A stretch of DNA of 64,000 bases from Halioxenophilus aromaticivorans (GTDB lineage Bacteria; Pseudomonadota; Gammaproteobacteria; Pseudomonadales; Cellvibrionaceae), in contig NZ_AP031496.1 of the NCBI RefSeq assembly GCF_042850945.1, positions 1,922,001 to 1,986,000 on the forward strand, in the 5' to 3' direction. Of this stretch, positions 33,862-43,690 are shown in pieces (the first letter of the stretch is position 1; every line of letters starts with the position of its first letter). Made by a program: the position numbers and the translations under genes. A model generated the notes under the pieces. It did no database searches. It was not told the DNA's origin and worked only from the letters and a program-made list of their open reading frames with translations.

Positions 33862-35994
33862 GTGAATCCTGTAATAAAAACATTCCAATACGGCAATGAC
33901 ACCGTAACCATAGAAACCGGGCGAGTGGCTCGTCAGGCAACCGGTGCCGTAATCGTAACTATTGGTGATACTTCTGTACTGTGTACCGTTGTTGGCGCTA
34001 AAGAAGCAAAAGAAAACCAAGGCTTTTTCCCTCTGTCAGTACACTATCAAGAGAAATCCTACGCCGCTGGTAAAATCCCCGGTGGTTTCTTTAAGCGTGA
34101 AGGCCGCCCGAGTGAAAAAGAAACTCTGACCTCGCGCCTGATCGACCGTCCAATTCGCCCACTTTTCCCTAATGGCTTCTTAAACGAAGTACAAGTGGTG
34201 TGTACTGTGCTGTCTGCCAACAAAAACGTTGATCCGGATATGGCCGCCATGATCGGTACTTCGGCAGCTTTGGCCATTTCAGGCATCCCGTTCAGTGGTC
34301 CTATCGGTGCCGCTCGAGTGGGTTACACCGAAGCCGACGGCTACCTGTTAAACCCAACCTACGAAACCATTGCCAACTCTGAGTTGGACATGGTTGTGGC
34401 TGGTACCAAAGACGCCGTATTGATGGTTGAGTCTGAAGCTAACGAGCTGCCAGAAGACATCATGTTAGGTGCAGTACTTTACGCTCACCAAGAGATGCAA
34501 GTGGTCATTGCCGCGGTTGAAGAGCTGGTACGTGATGCTGGTAAGCCTCAGTGGGAGTGGACTGCGGCTCCTGTCAACGAAGCACTGAAATCCGCTGTGG
34601 CTGATGCCATGGGCGCAGGCGTTGCCGAAGCCTACCGCATCACTGATAAGCAAGCACGCTACACCCGTTTGGGTGAGTTGCGTTCTGAGGCCGTAGAAAA
34701 ACTGGCCGCCGAAGGCAGCGAGTTTAGTGCTGACGATGTAAAAGGCGAGTTTGCCAAGCTTGAGAAAAACACCGTGCGTTCTTCCGTGGTTGCTGGCCAG
34801 CCGCGTATCGATGGCCGTGACAACAAAACCGTACGTCCTATCGCGGTTGAAGTTGGCGTACTGCCTAACGCTCACGGTTCTGCACTGTTTACCCGTGGCG
34901 AGACCCAGGCTCTGGTTGTAGCTACCTTGGGCTCTACCCGTGATGCGCAAATTATCGATGCTCTAGAAGGCGAGCGCCGTGACAACTTTATGCTGCACTA
35001 CAACTTCCCTCCTTACTCGGTAGGTGAAGCTGGTCGTATGGGAGCTACTGGTCGTCGTGAAATTGGTCACGGTCGTTTGGCTCGTCGCGGTGTCGCTGCG
35101 GTGCTGCCAAGCGAAGAGGCTTTCCCATATACCATGCGTGTCGTGAGCGAGATTACCGAATCCAACGGTTCTAGCTCCATGGCTTCTGTGTGTGGTTCCA
35201 GTCTAGCGTTGATGGACGCCGGCGTGCCGTTGAAATCGCCAGTGGCCGGCATTGCCATGGGCTTGGTTAAAGAGCCTAACGGTTTTGCTGTACTGACTGA
35301 CATATTGGGTGACGAAGATCATCTTGGTGACATGGACTTTAAAGTTGCTGGTACCTCACAAGGTGTTACCGCACTGCAAATGGACATCAAAATCGAAGGC
35401 ATTACCGAAGAGATCATGGAGATCGCTTTGCAACAAGCCTTGGACGCCCGTTTGCACATCCTGGCTGAGATGAACAAAGTTATCGAAGTTTCTCGTGACT
35501 CTGTGTCGCAAAACGCTCCGCGTTTGGAGACCATCAAGGTTCACCCAGATAAGATCCGCGACATCATCGGTAAAGGCGGCGCTACCATTCGTTCCATCAC
35601 CGAAGAGACTGGCGCGTCCATCGATATCGACGACGACGGTACCGTTAAAGTATATGGCCAAGGCGAATCTCTGCAGTTAGCCCTCGACCGCATTGCCGGC
35701 ATTACCGCCGAAGCCGAAATTGGTGAAGTCTACGAAGGTAAAGTTGTTCGCATTGTTGATTTCGGTGCGTTCGTAAACTTCTTGCCAGGTAAAGACGGTT
35801 TGGTGCACATTTCTCAAATCGCACACGAGCGTGTGAACAATGTGTCTGACTACCTGAAAGAAGGCGAAATGATCAAAGTGAAGTGCATGGACATCGACAA
35901 TCGTGGTCGTATTAAGCTGTCCATCAAAGAGCTGACTGAAAAGCCTTCAGAGCCAGAGGCCAAAGCGCCAGCTAACGGTGACGAAGACGAGTAA
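33862..35994 (+). CDS. pnp: polyribonucleotide nucleotidyltransferase (PNPase)
   Basis: PNPase (710 aa, E. coli 711) degrades RNA 3' to 5' by phosphorolysis and is part of the degradosome. Two RNase PH domains (about 10-215 and 315-535) are separated by an all-helical domain; FFKREGRPSEKETLTSRLIDRPIRPLF and GRREIGHGRLARRGVAAVLP are the catalytic-site blocks. A KH domain (IKVHPDKIRDIIGKGGATIRSI) and an S1 domain (GKVVRIVDFGAFVNFLPGKDGLVHIS) end it. The start is GTG at 33862, after GAAAGGA. Trimeric cytoplasmic enzyme. Confidence 0.97.
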   Translation: MNPVIKTFQYGNDTVTIETGRVARQATGAVIVTIGDTSVLCTVVGAKEAKENQGFFPLSVHYQEKSYAAGKIPGGFFKREGRPSEKETLTSRLIDRPIRPLFPNGFLNEVQVVCTVLSANKNVDPDMAAMIGTSAALAISGIPFSGPIGAARVGYTEADGYLLNPTYETIANSELDMVVAGTKDAVLMVESEANELPEDIMLGAVLYAHQEMQVVIAAVEELVRDAGKPQWEWTAAPVNEALKSAVADAMGAGVAEAYRITDKQARYTRLGELRSEAVEKLAAEGSEFSADDVKGEFAKLEKNTVRSSVVAGQPRIDGRDNKTVRPIAVEVGVLPNAHGSALFTRGETQALVVATLGSTRDAQIIDALEGERRDNFMLHYNFPPYSVGEAGRMGATGRREIGHGRLARRGVAAVLPSEEAFPYTMRVVSEITESNGSSSMASVCGSSLALMDAGVPLKSPVAGIAMGLVKEPNGFAVLTDILGDEDHLGDMDFKVAGTSQGVTALQMDIKIEGITEEIMEIALQQALDARLHILAEMNKVIEVSRDSVSQNAPRLETIKVHPDKIRDIIGKGGATIRSITEETGASIDIDDDGTVKVYGQGESLQLALDRIAGITAEAEIGEVYEGKVVRIVDFGAFVNFLPGKDGLVHISQIAHERVNNVSDYLKEGEMIKVKCMDIDNRGRIKLSIKELTEKPSEPEAKAPANGDEDE

Positions 35995-36010
35995 TCTTCC
36001 TCGCTGCCAA

Positions 36011-36037
36011 TAATCTACTTTCTATAACCGTAGATTA
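36011..36037 (+). repeat. hairpin after pnp
   Basis: TAATCTAC and GTAGATTA form a perfect 8-bp stem with an 11-base loop, 17 bp after the stop and just ahead of the terminator. Probably an mRNA 3'-end element. Confidence 0.6.
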
Positions 36038-36039
36038 CC

Positions 36040-36074
36040 AAAACCGCCTTGGGGTAACCCTGGGCGGTTTTTTT
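36040..36074 (+). terminator. intrinsic terminator of pnp
   Basis: AAACCGCC, inner TTGGGGTAACCCTG that pairs further, GGCGGTTT and T7. Long GC-rich stem with T-run; ends the translation/RNA operon. Confidence 0.9.
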
Positions 36075-36182
36075 GTTTTTATTGTTTTCTTGGGGGGCAG
36101 ATAAGCCGTCACATAATTGAGTGTAGGTTTTTGTCATACTTACGGCGGTATCGAATTGGGTCTGAGCTGATAGGAGGATACA

Positions 36183-37013
36183 TTGAAAGGATTTCAGAAT
36201 AGCCAAGGTGCGGGATGCAAAGCGTTAACGACATTAGCAGTACTGTTTACGTTTGCCAGCCCGCCATGTTTTGCCTGGGGTGGCACCGGCCACGCCGCCG
36301 TTTGCCAAATTGCTTGGTTGCAGTTGTCTGAGGCGACCCAGCAATGGCTACGGCCATTGTACCGAGCCAAGGGCTACGACAGTTTTGCCGAGTCCTGTAA
36401 CTGGGCCGATCATATACAAAGCCAAGCCCGTTACGATTACCTAAAACCACTGCACTACGTCAATATGCCGCGCGGGGCGCGAAGCTACAATAAAAGCCTC
36501 GCCATTTGCGGGCAAAAATCGTGTATTACCCAAGCCATTGAGCATTATCAACAAAAGCTGGCTAAGGGCGAGGTGGGTAATCGCGCTGAGGCTGTGTTGC
36601 TGTTAGCGCACTTAATCGGCGATATTCACCAGCCGATGCATGTTAGCTATGCGCATGATTGGGGTGGTAATAAAAAAAGTGTGCGAGTACCCGGTGAGGA
36701 CAAAGCGCAAAACTTACATTGGTTGTGGGATGTTTGGTTGGTGCGGCAGATGGGAATCCAATCCACCCCTAAGGCTGCCAGTAAGTTGTTGCAAAACGTC
36801 AGCCAGCGGCAGCGCCGGCAATGGTTAAGTGATGACGACGTGCATCAATGGGCCAGTGAATCCTATCGCTACACCTTAAAAGTCTACCAAGAATATTCTC
36901 CCAAACGCAGCTATGGCCGAGCCTATGTGCTGCGCCATGGGCCTTTTGTAACCCGGCGTATTCAGCAGGCGGGAGTGCGTTTGGCCCAGCGTTTGGAGCA
37001 AATGCGCGATTAA
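36183..37013 (+). CDS. secreted S1/P1-type nuclease
   Basis: A 276-aa zinc-dependent nuclease of the S1/P1 family, which cuts single-stranded nucleic acid and removes 3'-phosphates. A signal peptide runs to Ala31, so the mature protein begins Trp32-Gly, and the free N-terminal Trp is a zinc ligand in this family. Other ligands are visible in WGGTGHAAV (His37), NWADHI, LLLAHLIGDIHQPMHV and NLHWLWD. The start is TTG at 36183: AGGAGG stands five bases ahead and no ATG precedes the signal peptide. It probably degrades environmental or periplasmic nucleic acid, which would fit with the purine use at the left of the window. Confidence 0.9.
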   Translation: MKGFQNSQGAGCKALTTLAVLFTFASPPCFAWGGTGHAAVCQIAWLQLSEATQQWLRPLYRAKGYDSFAESCNWADHIQSQARYDYLKPLHYVNMPRGARSYNKSLAICGQKSCITQAIEHYQQKLAKGEVGNRAEAVLLLAHLIGDIHQPMHVSYAHDWGGNKKSVRVPGEDKAQNLHWLWDVWLVRQMGIQSTPKAASKLLQNVSQRQRRQWLSDDDVHQWASESYRYTLKVYQEYSPKRSYGRAYVLRHGPFVTRRIQQAGVRLAQRLEQMRD

Positions 37014-37087
37014 ACCGGGCTTGCTATTGACCCCAGGAGCGGCATCCCTTTGAATAACTAAAACATCACAATAATTACAACAGCACT

Positions 37088-38695
37088 ATGACCACAGATC
37101 AATTGCTTCAGCATCAGTACGACACCATCATAGTTGGCGCCGGTAGCGCCGGCTGCGTTTTGGCTAACCGATTATCCGCCGATGGCAGCCGCAAGGTGTT
37201 ATTGCTGGAGGCCGGTGGCAACGACCGTTGGCTGTGGTTTCATATCCCGGTGGGGTACTTGTTTGCTATGGGTAATCCACGCGCCGATTGGTGTTATCAG
37301 TTAAAACCGCAACCGGGTTTGAATGGCCGCGTTTTGCCCTATCCAAGAGGCAAGGTGCTAGGCGGGTGCAGCGCTATTAACGGTATGATCTACATGCGAG
37401 GCCAGCAGTGGGATTACGACAATTGGCGACTGCCAGGTTGGGATTGGCAAAGTGTGCTGCCTCGTTTTAAGCAATCTGAAAACTATTTCAATGGTAGCGA
37501 TAATTTTCACAGCGATAAAGGCGAGTTGCGGGTAGAGCAGCAGCGTTTGCGTTGGGATATCTTGGATGCTTGGCAGAAAGCGTGTAACGAATACGGCATT
37601 CAATCCAATGACGATTTTAATACCGGTGATAATGCCGGCGTGGGGTTATTTCACGTTAACCAAAAAAAGGGCATACGTTATTCTGCCAAGCGAGCATTTT
37701 TAAACCCAGCTTTGGCTCGGCCAAACCTCACCGTAGCCACTGGAGTGCTGGTGGACAAATTAACGCTGCAAGGCGACCAAGTTACCGGCTTGGAGGTCAT
37801 TCACCAGGGGCGTCGCCATGTATTAAAGGCCGGTTTGGAAGTGGTGTTGTCCGCCGGTGCGGTAGCCTCGCCATGCATTCTGCAGCGCTCTGGCATCGGC
37901 GACCCCCAAACCCTGGCCAAGGCCGGGGTCGATTGTGTTCATCGGCTTGATGGCGTTGGGGCTAACTTGCAAGATCACCTGCAGATCCGTGTGCAATTTA
38001 AGGTGCAGAACACTAAGACACTTAACTGCCTTAACAAGAGCTGGTTGGGCAAGGCCAAAATGGGGCTGCAATACGCAATTAATCAATCTGGGCCGCTGTC
38101 CATGGCACCGAGCCAGTTGGGCGCCTTCTTCAAAAGTGACAGCAGCCAGCCTTCGGCGGATTTGGAGTACCACGTGCAACCCATGAGTGCCGAAAAATTG
38201 GGTTTAAACCTGCACCCATTTCCCGGTTTAACCGCCAGTGTGTGCAATCTGCGCCCCAGCAGCCGTGGCCGGGTTGATATTCAATCCAGTGATCCCGCGG
38301 CGGCACCCATCATTGACCCCAACTATCTGAGTACCGAAAGCGACCGCCAGATTGCCGCTCGGTCCATTGAGATCACCCGGGAAATATCGGCCCAGCCTTG
38401 TGTCAGTCGGTTTAACCCGCAGGAAATCAAACCCGGCCCACAGATAAGCTCTGCCAGTGAGTTGGCCAAGGCGGCAGGGGATATTGCAACCACCATTTTC
38501 CACCCCACGTCGACGTGCAAAATGGGGCTAGATTCGGACGCGCAAGCGGTGACTTCGCCACAACTGGCTGTGCGCGGGTTGCGCAATCTTCACATTGCCG
38601 ATGCCTCGGTGATGCCTTCTATTGTTAGCGGTAATACCCACGCGCCAACGGTGATGATCGCCGAAACTCTGGCCGCCACACTTCTCTCCCAATAG
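37088..38695 (+). CDS. GMC-family flavoprotein oxidoreductase
   Basis: A 535-aa glucose-methanol-choline oxidoreductase, of the alcohol/choline dehydrogenase branch. The FAD motif is near the start (DTIIVGAGSAGCVLANRLS), followed by the GMC signatures YPRGKVLGGCSAINGMIYMRG and GAVASPCILQRSGIG; the C-terminus has FHPTSTCKMG with the catalytic His and the second conserved position in SGNTHAPTVMIAE, where most relatives have Asn before APT. No signal peptide. It stands alone, so the alcohol substrate is unknown; medium-chain alcohols or choline-like compounds are possibilities. Confidence 0.9.
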   Translation: MTTDQLLQHQYDTIIVGAGSAGCVLANRLSADGSRKVLLLEAGGNDRWLWFHIPVGYLFAMGNPRADWCYQLKPQPGLNGRVLPYPRGKVLGGCSAINGMIYMRGQQWDYDNWRLPGWDWQSVLPRFKQSENYFNGSDNFHSDKGELRVEQQRLRWDILDAWQKACNEYGIQSNDDFNTGDNAGVGLFHVNQKKGIRYSAKRAFLNPALARPNLTVATGVLVDKLTLQGDQVTGLEVIHQGRRHVLKAGLEVVLSAGAVASPCILQRSGIGDPQTLAKAGVDCVHRLDGVGANLQDHLQIRVQFKVQNTKTLNCLNKSWLGKAKMGLQYAINQSGPLSMAPSQLGAFFKSDSSQPSADLEYHVQPMSAEKLGLNLHPFPGLTASVCNLRPSSRGRVDIQSSDPAAAPIIDPNYLSTESDRQIAARSIEITREISAQPCVSRFNPQEIKPGPQISSASELAKAAGDIATTIFHPTSTCKMGLDSDAQAVTSPQLAVRGLRNLHIADASVMPSIVSGNTHAPTVMIAETLAATLLSQ

Positions 38696-39095
38696 GCTCG
38701 TGCACTGGGGCCTTCTCGCCGCTGCGCTCAGACAATGGGCGCAGGAATCAGCATTCGATCTCCGTTATAACCGAAATCACGTCTTTAAGTTAGGAAATTG
38801 CGTAAAAGTTATATCTGGTATCAAAAAGCGGTCTAAGCTTTTACCCCCTCGTCTCAGATTCTCCGACTATGCTTATTAAAGGCCTCAGTCGAACATAAGA
38901 AATGGCCGATAACGACATGTATGGCGCCCATAACTTCTATTTGTCGTCAATTCACTCTGCCGCCAGATTCACCTGCAAATACTCGGCAGGATCCAAATTC
39001 ATATATTAGACTTATTGGATTGCACTGCGTTTTATAGAAACGAAATGAATAAAGCTAGGGTTTGTTATGGTTTCTTCAAAAAGCAGAGCGTGCTG
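38696..39095 (+). other. 400-bp gap before the binding protein-barrel-GGDEF set
   Basis: No ORF, repeat or terminator I can defend. I looked for a c-di-GMP riboswitch because the following genes include a GGDEF-EAL protein, and saw none. Open codons at 39015-39095 continue in frame with the next gene but do not look like part of it. Confidence 0.45.
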
Positions 39096-39548
39096 ATGCC
39101 GAATATAAAGTCTTACAGCGTGCGCTCTATTTTTGTCTTTTTATGCTTGTGGGCGGCCTCGGCCAGTCCCTCATCGGCAGAAACGATTTTAATCATGAAT
39201 GCCGGGTTGGAGGGGGAGCAGCTTTCCAACAACGATCTGTTGCGTGTGTACGCCATGAAAAAGCGCACCTGGTCCAATGGCGAACCGGTGGTTGTGTATA
39301 CCTTGCCCAACAAAAGCCGCCAGCATCGAGATTTTGTATACAACTACCTTAGGATGCAGTCGCATCATTTGAGTCGGTTGTGGCACAAATTGGTGTTCAG
39401 TGGCACCGGCAGTAAACCAGAGGTTGTGAATAGCGCCGCCGAAATGTTGGAGAAGGTTGCCAACACCCCAGGAGCCATTGGCTATTTGGATGGCACAGAA
39501 GTGAACATGGCCAGTCAATCCGTCATCGCGGTGGATGCTCATGACTAG
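39096..39548 (+). CDS. periplasmic PstS-like binding domain protein
   Basis: A small (150 aa) secreted protein related to the phosphate-binding PstS/PBP-like superfamily. Starting at ATG 39096 gives a standard signal peptide (basic start, SIFVFLCLWAASASPSSAE); the frame is open back to 39015 and an ATG at 39045 is possible. The mature part has LSNNDLLRVYAMKKRTWSNGEPVVVYTLP, FSGTGSKPEVV and NTPGAIGYLDG, all seen in single-domain PBP-like proteins coded beside signalling genes. It is too short for a transporter and no ABC genes are near. Its end overlaps the outer-membrane barrel gene. Likely ligand sensor for the GGDEF-EAL protein two genes on; inference. Confidence 0.8.
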   Translation: MPNIKSYSVRSIFVFLCLWAASASPSSAETILIMNAGLEGEQLSNNDLLRVYAMKKRTWSNGEPVVVYTLPNKSRQHRDFVYNYLRMQSHHLSRLWHKLVFSGTGSKPEVVNSAAEMLEKVANTPGAIGYLDGTEVNMASQSVIAVDAHD

Positions 39549-40791
39549 ATCGCTTGTAACTCGGTGTGGATTCACGGCCGTCTCTGCGCTGCTGGCGAGT
39601 ATTGCCGTGGGTGAAGGCCGAGTAAATGGTTATGTGAGTCAAGCTGCTGTACACACCCACGATAACGCCTTTTTTGAGGCTGATACGGGTACCAGTTTTA
39701 ATTTTCGTGAGCTGGGCATCAACGGCAGTTGGCAATTTAGCCCGCAGGTGCGAATTGCCGCCCAAGCGGTGTCACGTCGCTTGGGCGATCTTGACGACGG
39801 CGACCCAAAATTAGATTTCGCTCTGCTGGATTATCACTTCTACAGCGCAGAGAGCAGCAATGTCGGGGTGCGGGTTGGCCGCACCAAAAACGCTTACGGC
39901 ATTTACAATCAGACGCGCGACGTTCCTCACGCACGCCCCGGTGTGCTGGTGCCCCAGGCAATTTACTTTGAATCCATCCGCGATGCCTTGCTATCGGTGG
40001 ATGGCGTCAACTTCTACGCTGACGCCTACCGTGGGGCAGGGGAGTTTGCCTTTGAGGTCTACGGCGGCAAGCGCAAAGTCGAAGGCTCGGTGGTAGAGAA
40101 TTTAATGTTCCAGGCCGATACCAGCGGTGATTTTGGCACCGCTGATGTGCTCGGAGGACGAATCGGGTTTGTTCCCGCGGCGGTACCAGAATTGGAATTG
40201 GCGGTCAGTGCTATCGATGTGAAAATGGAGCTGGAGGACGTCGCGTCCTTTTCGCCCTTAGAGGTTGGTCAAGCATTCTTAGATATAGTGGCCAACCCGA
40301 GTACCGCCGGTAAATACGCCACCAGTGCTACCATTGAGCCCTTTGTGCAATTGCTGTCTGCGCAGTACAGCCCTCAGGGCTGGGTATTAACCGCGGAATA
40401 TCTGCGGGTGGATATTGATCTTACCAACGTAGAAATTCTCGGCCAGCCGCAGCCCGATAACACAACCAAACTGGAGAGTTATTACCTGCAAGCCGAATGG
40501 CAACTGAACGATCATCTCAGCCTGTTGAGTCGATACGAATATCTGACCTTTGATAAAACCGACCGCAAGGGTGAGGTTTACCAAGCCACCACTGGCAGAA
40601 ACGCGTTCACCCAATACACATCGGGTATAACGCTAGGTGGCCGTTGGTATTTCACGCCCGATATGTCACTCACCGCCGAATACGGCGTGTTTGAGGGAGC
40701 AGCTTCTTTGGTTGGGGCAAATTCTGTAAACTACGACCAGCTTGATGAGGATTGGGAGGTGTTTATCCTACAGTTTTCCTTCCACTTTTAG
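39541..40791 (+). CDS. outer-membrane beta-barrel (porin-like) protein
   Basis: About 416 aa with a signal peptide and the marks of an outer-membrane barrel: alternating polar and hydrophobic strands, many aromatic girdle residues, and a C-terminal Phe (FILQFSFHF). I chose ATG 39541, which overlaps the preceding stop by 8 bp; an ATG two codons earlier is equally possible. The N-terminal part GYVSQAAVHTHDNAFFEADTG and the strand pair LGVRVGRTKNAYGIYN-like segments resemble porins coded beside PBP-like and c-di-GMP proteins. Passage of the ligand sensed by its neighbours is a reasonable guess. Confidence 0.8.
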   Translation: MTRSLVTRCGFTAVSALLASIAVGEGRVNGYVSQAAVHTHDNAFFEADTGTSFNFRELGINGSWQFSPQVRIAAQAVSRRLGDLDDGDPKLDFALLDYHFYSAESSNVGVRVGRTKNAYGIYNQTRDVPHARPGVLVPQAIYFESIRDALLSVDGVNFYADAYRGAGEFAFEVYGGKRKVEGSVVENLMFQADTSGDFGTADVLGGRIGFVPAAVPELELAVSAIDVKMELEDVASFSPLEVGQAFLDIVANPSTAGKYATSATIEPFVQLLSAQYSPQGWVLTAEYLRVDIDLTNVEILGQPQPDNTTKLESYYLQAEWQLNDHLSLLSRYEYLTFDKTDRKGEVYQATTGRNAFTQYTSGITLGGRWYFTPDMSLTAEYGVFEGAASLVGANSVNYDQLDEDWEVFILQFSFHF

Positions 40792-40809
40792 GCACAGAGA
40801 TAACGGATT

Positions 40810-43647
40810 GTGTACATTAGTCTAAAGTGGCGCGTTGTTATTTTCATCAGTGTGGTGTCAGTATTGATCACCACGCTATGGGCATGGCAAACCGTCGACC
40901 GGCAATTGGCGATATTCGATGAGGAAATCGAGTATAACGCGCGCACGCAAACCGCGTTACTCGATGAGCTGTTCGACGATAGCTATTTAAAACTATCACA
41001 AATCGCTCAGCTGATTTCTTCTAGCCAAGCGTCGTTTGATGAGGACGGTGTTTCATCGTCCTTTGAGCAAAAATGGTTTTCTATTAACCTGCTGCTCGAG
41101 CTGGACTACATGGCTTTCTTTGATAACGACAGCAACCTCACCGTGCAGGCGTCGCCTTCGGGCCTAACCCAGGATGAGGGATTTGTGGGTGAGCTTGTTG
41201 CCGAGCTGAAACGCAGCTCGGCACACGATGAGCCCCGATTTTTTGTCTACTGCAACAGTGCCTGTTTGATGGTGGTGTTGGAGCCCTTTATTGGCCCCAA
41301 CGGCGACTACAATACCATCGCCATCGCCCAGAATATGTCTGACTTGGTACGAATATTCTTTAATTTGTCCAAGTCGTCCGTCACCATGATGGTTGAAACT
41401 GAGGCGCTGGAGTTATTGGATTCCCCTCGCTACGTGGCAGAATGGTCGATGTTTGGTTGGGCCGGTAGTGACTTTACCAACGTCTTTCCGGTGTTAAAGA
41501 ACTATGCCAACGAATATTCACCGGATGCGGTGTTTGACGATGAGCTGTTTAAAACCAATAAAAACGTCTACCTCGTTAAAGAACTGGATAAACCCAACTC
41601 CAAGTTTGCCGGCAACACTCTGCACTTTTACTCGGTAACCGATAAAACCGAGTCCTACCAAGAAATGCTCAACAGCATCAAGCGCGGCGTTATTCTGGCG
41701 GTGATTGCGTTGGCCATTGCGCTGACTTTTATGATTACCATAGTCAGTCGGTTGATGAATAAACTGATCCGCATCACGCGAGCGTTATTGTTGTTACCCA
41801 AACAAGAGTTCGATAACGCCGTGGCCATGGTTCACAGTGACGAAACCTTATTTGAAGATGAGCTCAGTGTGCTGGAAAAAAGCACAGCCCACGTGGCCGG
41901 CGAGTTGAAAAAGCTGCACCATGAAATCAACTTTAAAAATGAATCCCTGGCAGATCAGGTGGCGGCATTAACCCGGTCTCGGGCTTTCTTAACGCGGTTG
42001 TTCGATAACTCCCATGTATTCATCGTTACTCAGGACGAGTCGTTCAAAATCCAATCCACCAACCGTAAGTTTGATGAATTGTACGACGCCTCACCCCGCA
42101 GCTTTTGCGATTTGATTCAAAAAGACGACGACCTAGCTCAGTTCTACGGTAAAACCAACGAGCTGTTCGGCAATACTATTTCAGCATTCCAACAGGAGCT
42201 CACGCTGTTGGACAAAGGCCGCAAGTCGGTGATTGTTTCTTGGACCCACACGCTGGTGGAAGACGAACAGGGCTCGGAAATTATTTTGTCCATCGGTATG
42301 GATCAAACGCAACAGAAGAGTGCGGAAACCAACCTGCGATGGATGGCAAACCACGATGGTTTAACCGGTATTGGTAATCGTCGCTCCTTTAATGCTGCGT
42401 TTAATGAAATGTTGAGCTGTGCGGTCACCGGTGCCCTGGTGTTTATCGATGTTAACCGCTTTAAACACATTAACGACATCTATGGCCATAATGTGGGTGA
42501 TCAGGTGCTGGTGGATATCGCCGAAAAGCTGCGCGTTTTGGTGCGCAGCAGCGATAAAATAAGCCGCTTTGCCGGCGACGAATTTACCATTCTACTGCAC
42601 AGCGTTGACCGACAAAGTTTGCCCGAGGTATTGCAAAAGCTGAATACTTCACTAAACCACTCCATCACCTCGGACAACGGCCAAATTATTCACTACTCCG
42701 TCAGTATCGGTGCTGCGTTATTTCCTGAGCACGGAACCGATTCTGAATCTCTGCTTATCAATGCCGACATGGCCATGTACCACGCCAAGAAAAAGGGCCT
42801 AGGTTACTGGCATGTATTTGATACCAACGATGCTCGCGTAGAACAAATTAAAAACGATCACAGTGTTATTGAGAGTATTCGGTACGCGCTGGAAAACTAC
42901 CAATTTAAACTGGTATACCAGCCCATCATCAGTTTTGAGAATGACAAGGTCTCTCACTACGAAGCATTGGTGCGCATGTTTGATGAACGCGGCAATATGA
43001 TTTCGCCGGGGCTGTTTATTCCCTTGGCAGAGCGCTCGGGTCTGATCCGGAAAATCGATGAGTGGGTGCTGGATAACGCTGTGCAGGAGCTCAGCAGATT
43101 GGCTTGCGGTGGGGTGGATTACTGTGTTGCTATTAATGTCTCGGCGCCGACTTTGCAATCCAACGACTTACCAGACCTTATTGTTGAAGTGCTAGAAAAA
43201 CATGACGTTAAGCCAGCATCGTTGATTGTCGAATTAACGGAAACCGCATATATCGAGAACTTCCAGCAAGTGCTGAAAAACCTGCGCAAAATCACCCACT
43301 ATGGAGTACGCATTGCACTGGATGATTTTGGCGTTGGTTTCTCGTCGTTTAACTATCTAAAAATGTTGCCACTAACCTACGTTAAGTTAGACGGATCCTA
43401 CATTAAAAATATTACCCAAAATCCTGACGACCAAGTGTTCGTAAAAAGCTTGTCAGCCATGATTAATGCCTTTGGTATGAAGACCGTGGCCGAATTTGTG
43501 GAAGACGAAAACACCTTGGCAATGATTCAGTCTCTGGGGGTTACCCACGGCCAGGGCTATCACTTGGGTATGCCTAAGCCAATTCAAGAGGCCATTGAAG
43601 AGCAATCCAGTATTCGCTTTTTAGAGCGGGCGCAGAGCCCAGTGTAA
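40810..43647 (+). CDS. membrane GGDEF-EAL sensor protein
   Basis: A 945-aa c-di-GMP protein. A membrane helix at about 8-27, a periplasmic sensor region to about 290, a second helix near 295-318, a HAMP-like and coil stretch, a PAS-like region near 400-500, GGDEF from about 510 and EAL from about 690. The cyclase signature is AGDEF (residues 588-592) with an RxxD inhibitory site five residues ahead (RSSD), so cyclase activity may be reduced but feedback could remain. The phosphodiesterase motif EAL is at 718-720, and ALDDFGVGFSSFNYL is intact, so hydrolysis of c-di-GMP is likely. GTG start. Third gene of a set with the binding protein and barrel. Confidence 0.93.
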   Translation: MYISLKWRVVIFISVVSVLITTLWAWQTVDRQLAIFDEEIEYNARTQTALLDELFDDSYLKLSQIAQLISSSQASFDEDGVSSSFEQKWFSINLLLELDYMAFFDNDSNLTVQASPSGLTQDEGFVGELVAELKRSSAHDEPRFFVYCNSACLMVVLEPFIGPNGDYNTIAIAQNMSDLVRIFFNLSKSSVTMMVETEALELLDSPRYVAEWSMFGWAGSDFTNVFPVLKNYANEYSPDAVFDDELFKTNKNVYLVKELDKPNSKFAGNTLHFYSVTDKTESYQEMLNSIKRGVILAVIALAIALTFMITIVSRLMNKLIRITRALLLLPKQEFDNAVAMVHSDETLFEDELSVLEKSTAHVAGELKKLHHEINFKNESLADQVAALTRSRAFLTRLFDNSHVFIVTQDESFKIQSTNRKFDELYDASPRSFCDLIQKDDDLAQFYGKTNELFGNTISAFQQELTLLDKGRKSVIVSWTHTLVEDEQGSEIILSIGMDQTQQKSAETNLRWMANHDGLTGIGNRRSFNAAFNEMLSCAVTGALVFIDVNRFKHINDIYGHNVGDQVLVDIAEKLRVLVRSSDKISRFAGDEFTILLHSVDRQSLPEVLQKLNTSLNHSITSDNGQIIHYSVSIGAALFPEHGTDSESLLINADMAMYHAKKKGLGYWHVFDTNDARVEQIKNDHSVIESIRYALENYQFKLVYQPIISFENDKVSHYEALVRMFDERGNMISPGLFIPLAERSGLIRKIDEWVLDNAVQELSRLACGGVDYCVAINVSAPTLQSNDLPDLIVEVLEKHDVKPASLIVELTETAYIENFQQVLKNLRKITHYGVRIALDDFGVGFSSFNYLKMLPLTYVKLDGSYIKNITQNPDDQVFVKSLSAMINAFGMKTVAEFVEDENTLAMIQSLGVTHGQGYHLGMPKPIQEAIEEQSSIRFLERAQSPV

Positions 43648-43690
43648 AATCCCTATCGGCCTTTATCCTGGCCGGTGGTAAGATGCAACC

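Noticed and set aside
38696..39095. c-di-GMP riboswitch ahead of the GGDEF-EAL set
   Set aside because: The conserved GEMM loop sequences are not there.
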